DNA from: ZC4RG29 sp036563875
GTDB taxonomy: Bacteria > Bacteroidota > Bacteroidia > Cytophagales > Cyclobacteriaceae
Reading direction: 5' to 3'
DNA: 21,596 nt
NCBI GenBank assembly: GCA_036563875.1
Contig: DATCLO010000205.1
Location: 1-21,596 of the forward strand
How positions within the stretch are numbered: position 1 is the first letter of the stretch; the number at the start of each line of letters is the position of its first letter. Below, one piece after another: positions 7,301-13,800 of this stretch. Position numbers and translations under genes: made by a program. The notes beneath the pieces were generated by a model, which made no database searches, was not told where the DNA came from, and saw only the letters and a list, made by a program, of their open reading frames with translations.

Positions 7301-9528
7301 ATAATGGGATCGCCTGCCTCTACTGTCGCTATGGGCTCGATAGTAATCACTACGTCATCGCTCACGGATCCGCAGGGTCCTGCAGGATCGTTCGTCGTAA
7401 GTGTGAGCGTAACAGTACCTGCCGCAATGTCATCTTCGCTTGGTGTGTAGACCGCGTTAAGCGATGTAGCATTGTCAAATAAACCAGTACCCGATGAAGA
7501 CCACGTCGCGCTGGTGGCGGCACCGCCAATGGAACCGGCCAGTGTCACCGATGATCCCGCACATATGGATTGTGGAGCGCCTGCGTCTACCTCGGGCAGA
7601 GGGTTAATGGTGATAACGACATCATCACTAACGGGGCCGCAGACACCTGCAGGATCATTCGTTGTGAGTGTGAGCGTAACCGTTCCTGCCGCTATATCAC
7701 CAGCGCTAGGCGTGTAGATAGCGTTGAGCGACGTAGCATCGTCAAATAACCCGGTGCCTGATGAAGACCATGTAGCGCTGGTAGCGCTGCCACCAATGGT
7801 ACCCGAGACCGGAACGGGATCTCCTTCACAAACTGTGATCGGCGAACCGGCTTCGACAGTCGCCTCTGGTTCTATAGTAATAATGACCTCATCAGAAGCT
7901 GCAACGCATGGTCCAGCCGGATCGTTGGTTGTTAGCGTCAGCGTTATCGTACCGGCTGCCTTGTCGGCTTCGCTCGGTGAGTAGGTTGCATTGAGGGATG
8001 AGGGGTTATCGAAAGAGCCGGTGCCCGACGAAGACCAGGTAGCGGACGTGGCTCCACCGCCAATGGTACCCGCGAGCGTAACTGTATTTTCTGAAGAACA
8101 AATCGCCTCGTCGGGACCAGCATCTACTGTAGGCAGTGGATTAATGGTAAGCACCATAAAATCCGAAACCGCGGGACATGGTCCGGCGGGGTCATCAGTT
8201 GTAATGGTAAGAATTACTGAACCGGCAGCAATGTCCTCCGGACTGGGCGTGTATACCGCGTTAGGATTAGTAATCACATCGAATGTGCCCGTAGGACTCG
8301 AAGTGCTCCACGTCACGCCAGTCGCCGCGCCTCCGAATGTTCCGGCCATGGTCGCGGTTTCTCCCGCGCATATGGTAAGGTCAGGTCCGGCACTTACGGT
8401 GGCGGGAGAATTGATTGTAATGGTCACATTATCGCTTTGCGGACCACAAGGACCAAGGGGGTCGTTGGTTGTCAGCGTCAGCACGACGGACCCGTTTGCT
8501 ATGTCGGTGGCACTCGGAGTGTAGATGGCATTCAGTGAAGAAGGATTATTGAAAGTACCACCAGTCGGTGATGACCATGTAGCGCTTGTTGCAGAGCCTC
8601 CGATCGTACCGGAAAGCGGTACCGTAGCACCGGCACAGATCGTGATTGGCGCGCCGGCGTCGACTGAAGCCGATTGGAACCTGGTGATCGTCACGTCGCT
8701 GAAGGTTCCGGCGCATGTGCCATCGATATCTGTGATGGTCCAGCGGAACACATGGACACCTTCAGGAATGTTGCCAATGACTGTAGTGGGCGAATTGGGG
8801 TTCTGTATCGCGATCGTTCCCTGCGGCGTAACCATCGACCATGTTCCTATCTCACCAACGCCGGGGCTGTTGGCAGCCATGGTCGTATTGTCGGTACAGA
8901 TATTTTGATCGGGTCCCGCCGCGGCCTGCGTGATGACCGGTACTACAGCATCCGTTCCAATTGCACAGCCATTGGCGTCAGTGACGTCTACGTGATAGTT
9001 CCCCGCGTCAAGTGTAGTTCTGTCTTCGGATGTTGCACCATCAGACCAGACGAATGAATATGGTGCGGTGCCACCTGACACCGTGATGTTGATGCTTCCT
9101 GTACCGGAACCTATTGACGTATCACAGTCCGGATCAATGGCATCGACCGTAACGGCCAGCTGTGCGGGCTCTGTAATTTCGATTCCACCCGGACCGTCAG
9201 ATATCTGCAGAGCAAGGCACCCCGCCTTGAAAGCCACAACCTGGAAGGACGAAGGATAGACGTTAGTGTACGTTACGCTGTTCGGGGTTTGGTTTTCGAT
9301 GACCGAAATGGTTACAAAGCTGCCAAGGAAATTGTCGAAGAGCTCGAAGTTGTCGACATCAGTCGAGAGGGTGACCGTTATTGTTCCGTCGTTGGAGCCG
9401 AAGCAGGAAACGTCCGTATGGGATAGGGACACGACCGTCGGGCATTGCGCATAAGCAGGCTTCGCCACGCCCAACGCGAGGGCCATCGCCAGACCGGATC
9501 CTAGTAGCTTAAAAAATAACCGGGTCAT
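1321..9528 (-). CDS. Giant repetitive T9SS surface protein with gliding-motility-type (type B) C-terminal sorting domain
   Basis: The product has 2735 aa. Order of parts: Sec signal peptide (1-28, hydrophobic core then AYAQ); two SprB-like modules (about 29-201; CFGSNDGTITV, SGGTAPYSFVW); one family-B Ig/PKD-like repeat (202-285); eight family-A repeats (286-1000); twelve family-B repeats (1001-2012); an Ig-like module with CGESA (2013-2108); several SprB-like or unassigned beta modules (about 2109-2651); and a C-terminal domain (2652-2735) beginning IYIPNIFTPNGDNKNDFF and ending with WDG, VPDGVYFYRL and EILRG, the hallmark of the gliding-motility-associated type B sorting domain. It should pass the inner membrane by Sec and the outer membrane by T9SS, and act at the cell surface or outside, probably as an adhesin. 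It lies 21 bp downstream of the small secreted protein at 9550-9897. The ATG at 9528 is set by the signal peptide. The ligand is unknown. Confidence 0.92.
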   Translation of the reverse strand: MTRLFFKLLGSGLAMALALGVAKPAYAQCPTVVSLSHTDVSCFGSNDGTITVTLSTDVDNFELFDNFLGSFVTISVIENQTPNSVTYTNVYPSSFQVVAFKAGCLALQISDGPGGIEITEPAQLAVTVDAIDPDCDTSIGSGTGSINITVSGGTAPYSFVWSDGATSEDRTTLDAGNYHVDVTDANGCAIGTDAVVPVITQAAAGPDQNICTDNTTMAANSPGVGEIGTWSMVTPQGTIAIQNPNSPTTVIGNIPEGVHVFRWTITDIDGTCAGTFSDVTITRFQSASVDAGAPITICAGATVPLSGTIGGSATSATWSSPTGGTFNNPSSLNAIYTPSATDIANGSVVLTLTTNDPLGPCGPQSDNVTITINSPATVSAGPDLTICAGETATMAGTFGGAATGVTWSTSSPTGTFDVITNPNAVYTPSPEDIAAGSVILTITTDDPAGPCPAVSDFMVLTINPLPTVDAGPDEAICSSENTVTLAGTIGGGATSATWSSSGTGSFDNPSSLNATYSPSEADKAAGTITLTLTTNDPAGPCVAASDEVIITIEPEATVEAGSPITVCEGDPVPVSGTIGGSATSATWSSSGTGLFDDATSLNAIYTPSAGDIAAGTVTLTLTTNDPAGVCGPVSDDVVITINPLPEVDAGAPQSICAGSSVTLAGSIGGAATSATWSSSGTGLFDNATSLNAVYTPSEDDIAAGTVTLTLTTNDPAGPCGSVSDDVVITIEPIATVEAGDPIITCDADPVQLNGSIGGSATSAIWSSSGTGLFDDATSLDAIYTPSAGDIAAGTVTLTLTTNDPAGACPSVSDNVVLTINPLATVDAGAPVTICSGESVTLSGVIGGSATSAVWSSSGDGTFNNENLLNAEYEPGNLDRSSGTVTLTLTTNDPAGPCVAVSDVVVITIDPAPTVDAGSPQTICAGDDVTLSGTIGGSATTATWSTISGDGNFDDANSLTATYTPGPGDILAGSVSFVLTTGATASCDPVSDTVVVTITPPPTTANAGPDKTVCGPTTLEGNAPAMGTGTWTIVSGTGGILDDPNDPNSGFTGNSGEVYVLEWTIATCTASSDQVQITFDPDSPTVANAGGDQTICSTVSTTATLLANTPTVGTGMWSIISGDGGSFADATSPGTLFTGMAGETYVLRWTITATCASTSDDVTITFEPGPSTADAGSDIQACGTSATLAAVAPGIGTGQWSVVTGAGGSFADASDPQTEFTGVAGTTYTLRWTVTNSCGSTTDDIVVTLESPPTAADAGPDKTVCGTTNLEGNVPGIGTGTWTITSGAGGNVVDPSDPTSEFTGVGGTTYTLVWTITNGTCTPSTDEVVITFDPDSPTPSDAGPDQTVCGASTTLAGVNPTIGTGQWSVVTGDGAESFDDVNDPAATFSGTAGETYVLRWTITSSCGTSEDDVTIVFEEAPTTADAGSDLLNSCGPVNLPGNTPVVGTGTWTIVSGTGGVISNPSDPNSVFQGLPGASYTLQWTITNGSCPPSSDQVEISFDLNTPTIADAGPDQNVCGTSTTLAANTPDIGVGQWSIVFGAGGSLDDPSDPNTTFNGVAGTTYQLLWTISNGVTCTPSNDDVVITFDAPPTVADAGGDQQICGNATTLTANTPAVGTGQWSVVSGAGGSFADASDPSSGFTGVQGTSYILRWTITNACGSSEDEVQITFDQVPTVADAGPDQTACGPATLAGNTPGVGAGQWTIVSGVGGILADASNPSSQFSGVGGTTYTLRWTISNGSCAASSDEVDITFDLNTPTIADAGPDQNVCGTSATLAANTPVVGTGEWSVVSGDGAGSFADDSDPATTFTGTAGTTYVLRWTISNGVACAPSTDDVTIAFEQMPAGTNAGPDQQVCGTSATLAGNTPASGAGLWTVVSGTGGSFDDATNPAAIFTGNAGETYVLRWTVTNSCGSESDEVSVTLDETPPAADAGPDQIICGSTFTTLAANAPGAGNTGLWIIVNGNGGGVLTPTSPTSQFTGVAGTSYTLRWVITNGGTCQPSTDDVVINFASAPAATSPVNACINSAAPTLQATATGATSINWYADAGLTTLVFTGTNYTPAPAQLNMNVLGSTTFYVTATYPCGESAATPVTVNVVDGPGCGGGGTNCFAFTILVVDAETQRPSCADQDDGVITLDVSGVVGGTYIVQLISPTDTLTQVGPAGVFKFSNLTAASYSYRVEDGAGNVCQQPYNLPLRTLVEATASDPVDALCYGDPSGAVTMTITGGNSPYEYSLDGVSWFDGLISGGQITGLPANGTYPILIRDDASDLCPAEVMVTINSVHPQIQATFNVTPATCNGADGSIAVASVSGGSGSGYQFALNGGTFGDGPFTELSGGNYTVTVRDDAGCTRDFTVSVTFPGFINHTIAAANATCDNEGMSGTITLEITDPGTFQVALSTDQFNEPADELYQTYQAPSVTFDELSRGTYYVYMRATSSSCPTRSAPISILGAYAIDFDIEPVCNLNELSIALTNIVGDPTQAFQIVVYPRFSSTPVEIISAGLIAPTRSYLLPYASHPWLQSPDEYQIQIIQVQDVGGPLCEIKSPLVPFTVPVPLFAAIGATEESYPDIMTGSLQITNFSGPGPDYTTYIELDSAAVPGQVFMSGPDIVPTNPVGIFEIIYENIPAGRYEVVVQDKNGCTKTLVARVPLDTDIYIPNIFTPNGDNKNDFFYIRNLPAEGASLIINNRWGTQVYSSNSYQNDWDGGEVPDGVYFYRLKVPDGAAITGWVEILRGVKP
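3493..6528 (-). repeat. Family-B repeat array inside the surface-protein gene (12 tandem units of 82-87 aa)
   Basis: Units begin with a P-T-x-A-D-A-G-P-D-Q-like start, then a VCG motif, TLAANTP, a GTGQWSVVSG core, GGSFADASDP, FTGVAGTTY, LRWTITN, and end near DEVxITF. Residues 1001-2012 hold twelve in tandem, and a more distant unit sits at 202-285. Each has two cysteines, near unit positions 13 and 68. Neighbours differ too much at the DNA level to be very recent copies, but a three-unit higher-order pattern is visible. They resemble the PKD-like/Ig-like modules frequent in Bacteroidota surface proteins. Confidence 0.85.
6529..8673 (-). repeat. Family-A repeat array inside the surface-protein gene (8 tandem units of 88-91 aa)
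   Basis: Residues 286-1000 are eight back-to-back units. The consensus starts VDAGxPxTICAG, then TLSGTIGGSATSATWSS, GTGLFDDATSLNAIY, TPSxxDIAAGTVTLTLTT, NDPAGPC and SDxVVITI. Every unit has two cysteines, near positions 12 and 75. Units 4 and 6 are nearly identical over their central part, also in DNA (7142-7238 against 7676-7772, a 534-bp offset equal to two units), which points to a fairly recent two-unit duplication or gene conversion. The array holds only one Lys and one Arg in about 715 residues. Confidence 0.87.
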
Positions 9529-9549
9529 GTAAAACTCTTATGTCAATAA

Positions 9550-9897
9550 TTATTCCCCAATCTTTATTCCCGTAACCGAACCCAGGCTCCTGTATTCATC
9601 ACATCCATCACGCTTTACATAAATTGTGTAAAGTGATGGTTTAACATTCGTGAAGACTTCTGTCTCGCGTGCGGAAAGGCTGATGCGTTTCGACTGAACA
9701 GCCTTGCCCAGGTAGAGGTCGTGCAGCATCACATCCACATTCTGGCTCCCCTGTTCAGACCGAAGCAAAACGGTGTAGCTGTCTGTCGACACCTGGTGGA
9801 ACGTTACATCAATAGCCGGCTCGCACTGCGCGTTGCCTAACGCAGGAATCAGACACAGAAGTAATACAAAAGGAATCAGGGGTTTGGAAAGCTGCAT
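9550..9897 (-). CDS. Small secreted protein upstream of the giant surface-protein gene
   Basis: The product has 115 aa. Residues 1-24 form a clear Sec signal peptide (Lys5, then PFVLLLCLIPALGNAQ), leaving a mature domain of about 91 residues that begins CEPAID. The rest alternates short hydrophobic and polar stretches (YTVLLRSEQG, VDVMLHDLYL, YTIYVKRDG), as expected for a single beta-sandwich. Cysteines lie just after the predicted cleavage site and near residue 99 (RDGCDEY). No lipobox is present. I recognise no named family. It lies 21 bp upstream of the 2735-aa surface protein on the same strand, so co-transcription is likely and a role as partner, chaperone or subunit is possible, but that is inference. 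No T9SS sorting domain is present. The ATG at 9897 is the only start that keeps the signal peptide. Confidence 0.8.
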   Translation of the reverse strand: MQLSKPLIPFVLLLCLIPALGNAQCEPAIDVTFHQVSTDSYTVLLRSEQGSQNVDVMLHDLYLGKAVQSKRISLSARETEVFTNVKPSLYTIYVKRDGCDEYRSLGSVTGIKIGE

Positions 9898-9977
9898 TTC
9901 AAGTGAGAATTAAAAAGTATACACAGGCTCAATTGAATTACCTAGTTAAAAAATAAGTAACCTAAGGCTCCAAAAAT

Positions 9978-10007
9978 CAAAGATCACGCATGGACGTCTT
10001 AGTTCAA
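9978..10007 (-). promoter_or_regulatory. Candidate promoter for the small secreted protein / surface-protein operon
   Basis: On the minus strand there is TTG (10005-10007), 19 nt, then GATCTTTG (9978-9985), which differs from TAnnTTTG at its first base. It would give a leader of roughly 75 nt before the ATG at 9897. It lies in an AT-rich gap (9898-10077) where I see nothing else apart from the weak hairpin at 10058-10075. Confidence 0.35.
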
Positions 10008-10057
10008 AAAATTAAACGTTCTTAAAAAATCACTTCCCTATCCGAGTAATATTACAT

Positions 10058-10075
10058 CAAAAAAACGACTTTTTG
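10058..10075 (-). terminator. Possible AT-rich terminator after the membrane-anchored protein gene
   Basis: Two bases after the stop codon at 10078, the minus strand can fold as CAAAAA, a 6-nt loop, then a T-run ending in G: a 6-bp stem made mostly of A-T pairs whose second arm is the T-run itself. It sits in the right place but is weak, with no GC-rich stem. Confidence 0.25.
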
Positions 10076-10077
10076 CA

Positions 10078-10659
10078 CTAAAATTTGGGTTTTAATATCT
10101 CGCTCATCACAACTGCCTTCTTAAAACCCGACGGTGTTTTCAATTCTCTTACATACTCCTGAAGGAGCCAATGTCTTTTTGTAGTCCGAGCAGTGGCCAC
10201 ATGGCTGGATTCAATACCCCGGAGCCCCGATTTCAGCGTTTCCAACGAGGATTTCAATTCGGCTTCGCGTTTTGCACGCTCGTAGACCTGTAAGGTTGCG
10301 ACCTCTTTTTCGCTGTCGTAATCGACCCTTTCTAGGCTCTTTTCCTCATCCTCCAGGTCGTCGTCGTAGTCGACATAATCTTGCACCACGGGCTTCTGTC
10401 TCTGGACAGGAGGTGGCGTCGGTGTTGGTATGGGCCGTGGTGGTGGCGGGGGCGTTTCCGTCTTTCGTTTCTTTCCTTCCGTGATCTCACGCAGGAGCTC
10501 CTCAAAGGTCATCGGCGGCAGTTGGTCAGTCTCCTCGCCGTGCGTAGGCCGGCTCTTCGGAGGCTGAGCCCTGCGCTGGCGTTTGTCTTTCTGCATGGCC
10601 TTGCTGACCAGATAGATGATCGCCACAATGACATAAAGCCAAAACTGAAAGCTATCCAT
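10078..10659 (-). CDS. Membrane-anchored protein of unknown function with Pro-rich and charged cytoplasmic region
   Basis: The product has 193 aa from the ATG at 10659; the open frame extends six codons further only by using TTG, so 10659 is preferred. Residues 1-20 (MDSFQFWLYVIVAIIYLVSK) form one membrane segment at the extreme N-terminus, probably anchoring the protein with its bulk inside. Then come a basic stretch (KDKRQRR), a motif MTFEELLREITEGKKRK, a Pro-rich linker with PPPPPRP and PTPTPPP, an acidic stretch (DYDDDLEDEE), and a C-terminal region with coiled-coil character (YERAKREAELKSSLETLKSGLRGI) ending in a basic tail. I recognise no family. It is divergent from smc, 177 bp away, but a functional link to Smc is only a guess. 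Confidence 0.75.
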   Translation of the reverse strand: MDSFQFWLYVIVAIIYLVSKAMQKDKRQRRAQPPKSRPTHGEETDQLPPMTFEELLREITEGKKRKTETPPPPPRPIPTPTPPPVQRQKPVVQDYVDYDDDLEDEEKSLERVDYDSEKEVATLQVYERAKREAELKSSLETLKSGLRGIESSHVATARTTKRHWLLQEYVRELKTPSGFKKAVVMSEILKPKF

Positions 10660-10665
10660 GCAACA

Positions 10666-10693
10666 CAAAGCTATCAAAAAAATTTTATCTCAA
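10666..10693 (-). promoter_or_regulatory. Predicted promoter of the membrane-anchored protein, almost touching its start codon
   Basis: On the minus strand there is TTG (10691-10693), 17 nt, then TAGCTTTG (10666-10673), a full match to TAnnTTTG. Its 3' end lies only 6 nt from the ATG at 10659, so a normal start about 5-7 nt downstream would fall at or next to the ATG, giving a leaderless or nearly leaderless mRNA. Confidence 0.45.
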
Positions 10694-10704
10694 TGATTGA
10701 GAGG

Positions 10705-10745
10705 ATCCGGCTTGACCGAGGCAGGTCGGGCAGGATATTTTTCTT
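10705..10745 (+). other. Hairpin followed by T-rich tract in the smc upstream region
   Basis: On the plus strand ATCC (10705-10708) pairs with GGAT (10733-10736) around a two-base internal mismatch, and CTTGACC (10711-10717) pairs with GGTCGGG (10724-10730, two G-T wobbles) around loop GAGGCA. ATTTTTCTTT follows. This is the shape of an intrinsic terminator, but no plus-strand gene lies upstream that would need one. Confidence 0.35.
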
Positions 10746-10775
10746 TGAATTGACCGGGGCAGTGATTTATCTTTG
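10745..10775 (+). promoter_or_regulatory. Predicted smc promoter
   Basis: On the plus strand there is TTG (10745-10747), 20 nt, then TATCTTTG (10768-10775), a full match to the Bacteroidota consensus. The start would fall near 10780-10783, about 55 nt before the smc ATG. The stretch 10754-10777 is also shared with the upstream region of the beta-propeller gene (16690-16712, minus strand). Confidence 0.55.
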
Positions 10776-10814
10776 CCGACCCCTCATTCGTCAACGAGCC
10801 GGGGTCGGTTTTTT
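10776..10814 (+). promoter_or_regulatory. Perfect 8-bp inverted repeat plus six Ts at the smc transcription start
   Basis: CCGACCCC (10776-10783) is the exact reverse complement of GGGGTCGG (10801-10808), with a 17-nt loop, and TTTTTT follows at 10809-10814. It has the form of an intrinsic terminator between the smc promoter and its ATG at 10837. Because its left arm overlaps the predicted start site, a transcript from that promoter might lack part of the arm, so an operator is an alternative reading. Confidence 0.5.
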
Positions 10815-10836
10815 CTACTTACTACCACTACAGAGG

Positions 10837-13800
10837 ATGCAATTAGCCAAGCTGGAGATAAAGGGATTTAAGAGTTTCGCGGATAAGGTAGTGATCAATT
10901 TCGATGAGGGCATTACCGGTATCGTGGGGCCAAATGGCTGCGGTAAATCCAACGTCGTCGATTCGATACGCTGGGTTCTCGGTGAACAAAAAACCAGCGC
11001 CCTCCGCTCGGAAAAGATGGAAAACGTCATCTTCAACGGCACCAGTCAGCGTGCGCCCCAGCAAATGGCTGAAGTGTCGCTGACAATCAACAACACCAAA
11101 AACATCCTTCCTACCGAATATTCCCAGGTCACGATCACCCGCCGCCTTTACCGCTCCGGAGAAAGCGAGTATTTGCTCAATGGGGTAACGTGCCGCCTTA
11201 AAGATATCACTAACCTCTTCCTTGATACTGGTGTGGCGTCCAACAGCTACGCCATCATCGAACTTGGGATGGTAGACGACCTCCTGAACGACAAGGACAA
11301 TTCCCGGAGAATGCTGTTCGAAGAAGCAGCCGGCATCTCAAAGTTCAAGAAGAGGAAGAAGGAAACGATGCGCAAGCTGGAGGATACTGATGCTGACCTT
11401 GAGCGCGTTGAGGACCTTCTCTTCGAGATAGAGAAGAACATGAAGAGCCTGGAAAAGCAGGCTAAACAGACAGAAACATACTACCGGTTAAAGGAAGAAT
11501 ATAAGCAGAAAAGCATCCTGCTCGCGCGCCTGGTCGTGCAGAAACAAAGACAAAGGTTCGACGAAATCAGTGCCCGGATTGCGAGCGAAAACGACCAGAA
11601 GGTAGCACTTAGCGCTTCCATTGCCGAAAAGGAGGCTGCCATAGAAAGTGCCAAGGCCGACCTCGTCCACCGCGAGAAAACACTCTCCTCCCGTCAAAAG
11701 GCGATAAACGAGTTTGTTGGAAAGATTCGGCAATACGAAAACGAAAAGCAAATTCGCAATGAACGCCTGCGGTACCTGGGCGACCGGGCCGCAAGCCTGC
11801 GGGACCAGATCGACCAGGATCGAAAGAGCAACGAACGCGCGAAATTCAGTATCGAGAGCCTGGAAGCTGAAAAGGCAACGGCATTAGGGATCCTGAACGA
11901 AATCGAAGAAAAGCGCAATATTCTCCAGAAGGAATACGAAGAACAAAAGCTGAAGACGCAACAACTTCAGCAGGAGGCCGATAGTATTCGTCAACTCCAG
12001 CGCGAACGGCAAGAGGCAAGTTATGAACTCAACAAAGCCGTAGAAATTCGCGAAATCCAGATCAACTCCCTTAAGCAGGAACTGGAGAAGTCGACCACCG
12101 ACAGCAGCCAGCAGAACGCCAGCCTCGCAGAATTTGAGAGAAAGTTGGTTGTTCTCGAAGAGGAAATCGCGCGTCACACAGCGCAGATCGAGACACTTAA
12201 GAAAGAGGAAGAAGATGTATTGGCGCGAATTGCCAATACGGAAAAGACGATCGAGGTCATTCGCGAAGAAATGACAGCGACAGGCCGGAAGCTGGACGCG
12301 CGTCAAAACGAATATAACCTGACGAAGTCGCTTGTCGAGAACCTTGAAGGGTTTCCGGAAGCCATCAAGTTCCTGCGGAAGAAGGTCAGCAAGAAAGCTC
12401 CTCTCCTCTCCGACATTGTTACCTGTCCGGAAGAATATCGTATCGCCATCGAGAATTACCTCGAGCCGTGGCTAAACTACTACATTGTCGACCACGAGTC
12501 AGAGGCCTACGAAGCGATCAACATTCTCAGCGATGCATCAAAGGGAAAGGCACACTTCTTTATCCTCGATGCGTTCGACTCCTTCGAGCCTTCAAGCACA
12601 ACGCTTTACGACAACGCATTTCCGGCGACGGAAATCATCGAATTCGATCCCAAGTATCGCAAACTCATGGCGTTCATCCTCGACCGGGTGTACGTTCATG
12701 AAGGCGACATGACCACCATTCCCAAAGATGACGTCAACACGTTTATCACAAAGAGCGGCAAGGTTATTCGCAAGCGCTTCAGCATATCCGGTGGATCGGT
12801 TGGACTTTTCGAAGGAAAGAAGATCGGTCGCGCCCGGAACCTCGAAAAGCTGGAAAAGGAAATCAAAACCCTTTCCGCTAAGCTTGAGGAAGTCAAGCAA
12901 TCACTCCTCGACCGTCAACGCGACCTCGAAAAGCTGCGGAACAATGGTCTGAGAAGGCAGATCGAAGAACTGCAGAATACCATTCGCCAGATCACCGAAG
13001 AACACGTTTCGGTCCGCACCAAGCGCGAACAGTTCTCCGAGATGCTCAGCAACGCCGACCTGCGTCGCGAGGACATGCTGGAGAAGATCGACCTGCTGAC
13101 GCAGGAGTTGCAGGAACTTCGTCCAAAAGCAACCGCAGCACAACACGAACTGCAGGAAGCGGAGGCAAAGCTCGCCGCCATCACGGACCGCCTGGCAAAC
13201 GACAACGAGTTGCTTAGCCACAAGTCGGCCGCCTTCAACGAGCAGAACATCCTCTATCACCAGCAGGAAAACCGCGTGAAGAGCATCACGCAGGAGATTT
13301 CCTTCAAGCAGGAGTCGATGGATCAAAGCGGCGCGCGCATTGAAGCCAACCTCGAAGAGCTCAGGAAAAACGAAGAGGAAACACGCCAGATCGTGGAGAG
13401 CACGCAGACAGGCGACGATACCCTCGTGGCCATGTATGCTGAAAAGGAAGAAATGGAGAAAGGCCTGAACGAGGCCGAGACAGCTTACTACGAAGCACGC
13501 GGGAACATTGATGCTCTTGAAAAGGAGCTGCGTGAGATTCAGCACAGGCGCGAAAACATCGACACGGTGCTGATGCAGCTGCACAACGAGCTTAATGAAA
13601 ACAAACTTGAACTCAACTCCGTGAAGGAGCGTCTTTCCGTAGAGTTCAAAGTGGACCTGGATACCCTTCTCGAACAAACACCGGCCGAAGGCGACGAAAC
13701 AGTTGAGGCTGACGAAGAAAAACTGCGTACGGAAGTTTCAAAGATGCGCGACCGTCTCGACAACATGGGCCCCATCAACCCGATGGCGATGGAAGCGTAC

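Noticed and set aside
3493..8673. Repeats considered as a CRISPR array
   Set aside because: The units are about 250-270 bp, coding and divergent, without short identical repeats and unique spacers; no cas genes are present.
1285..9454. Many plus-strand open frames of 60-180 codons across the giant gene
   Set aside because: They run antisense to the repeat arrays and recur with the repeat period, as expected when a repetitive, codon-biased gene is read backward. The minus-strand frame has a signal peptide, ordered domains and a sorting domain.
10660..10677. Longer start of the membrane-anchored protein
   Set aside because: The first codon would be TTG and the added residues overlap the -7 promoter match; the ATG at 10659 begins the membrane segment.
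10381..10836. Upstream extension of the smc frame (152 codons)
   Set aside because: It overlaps the divergent gene and its promoter, has no Smc-like sequence, and the conserved Smc start begins at the ATG at 10837.
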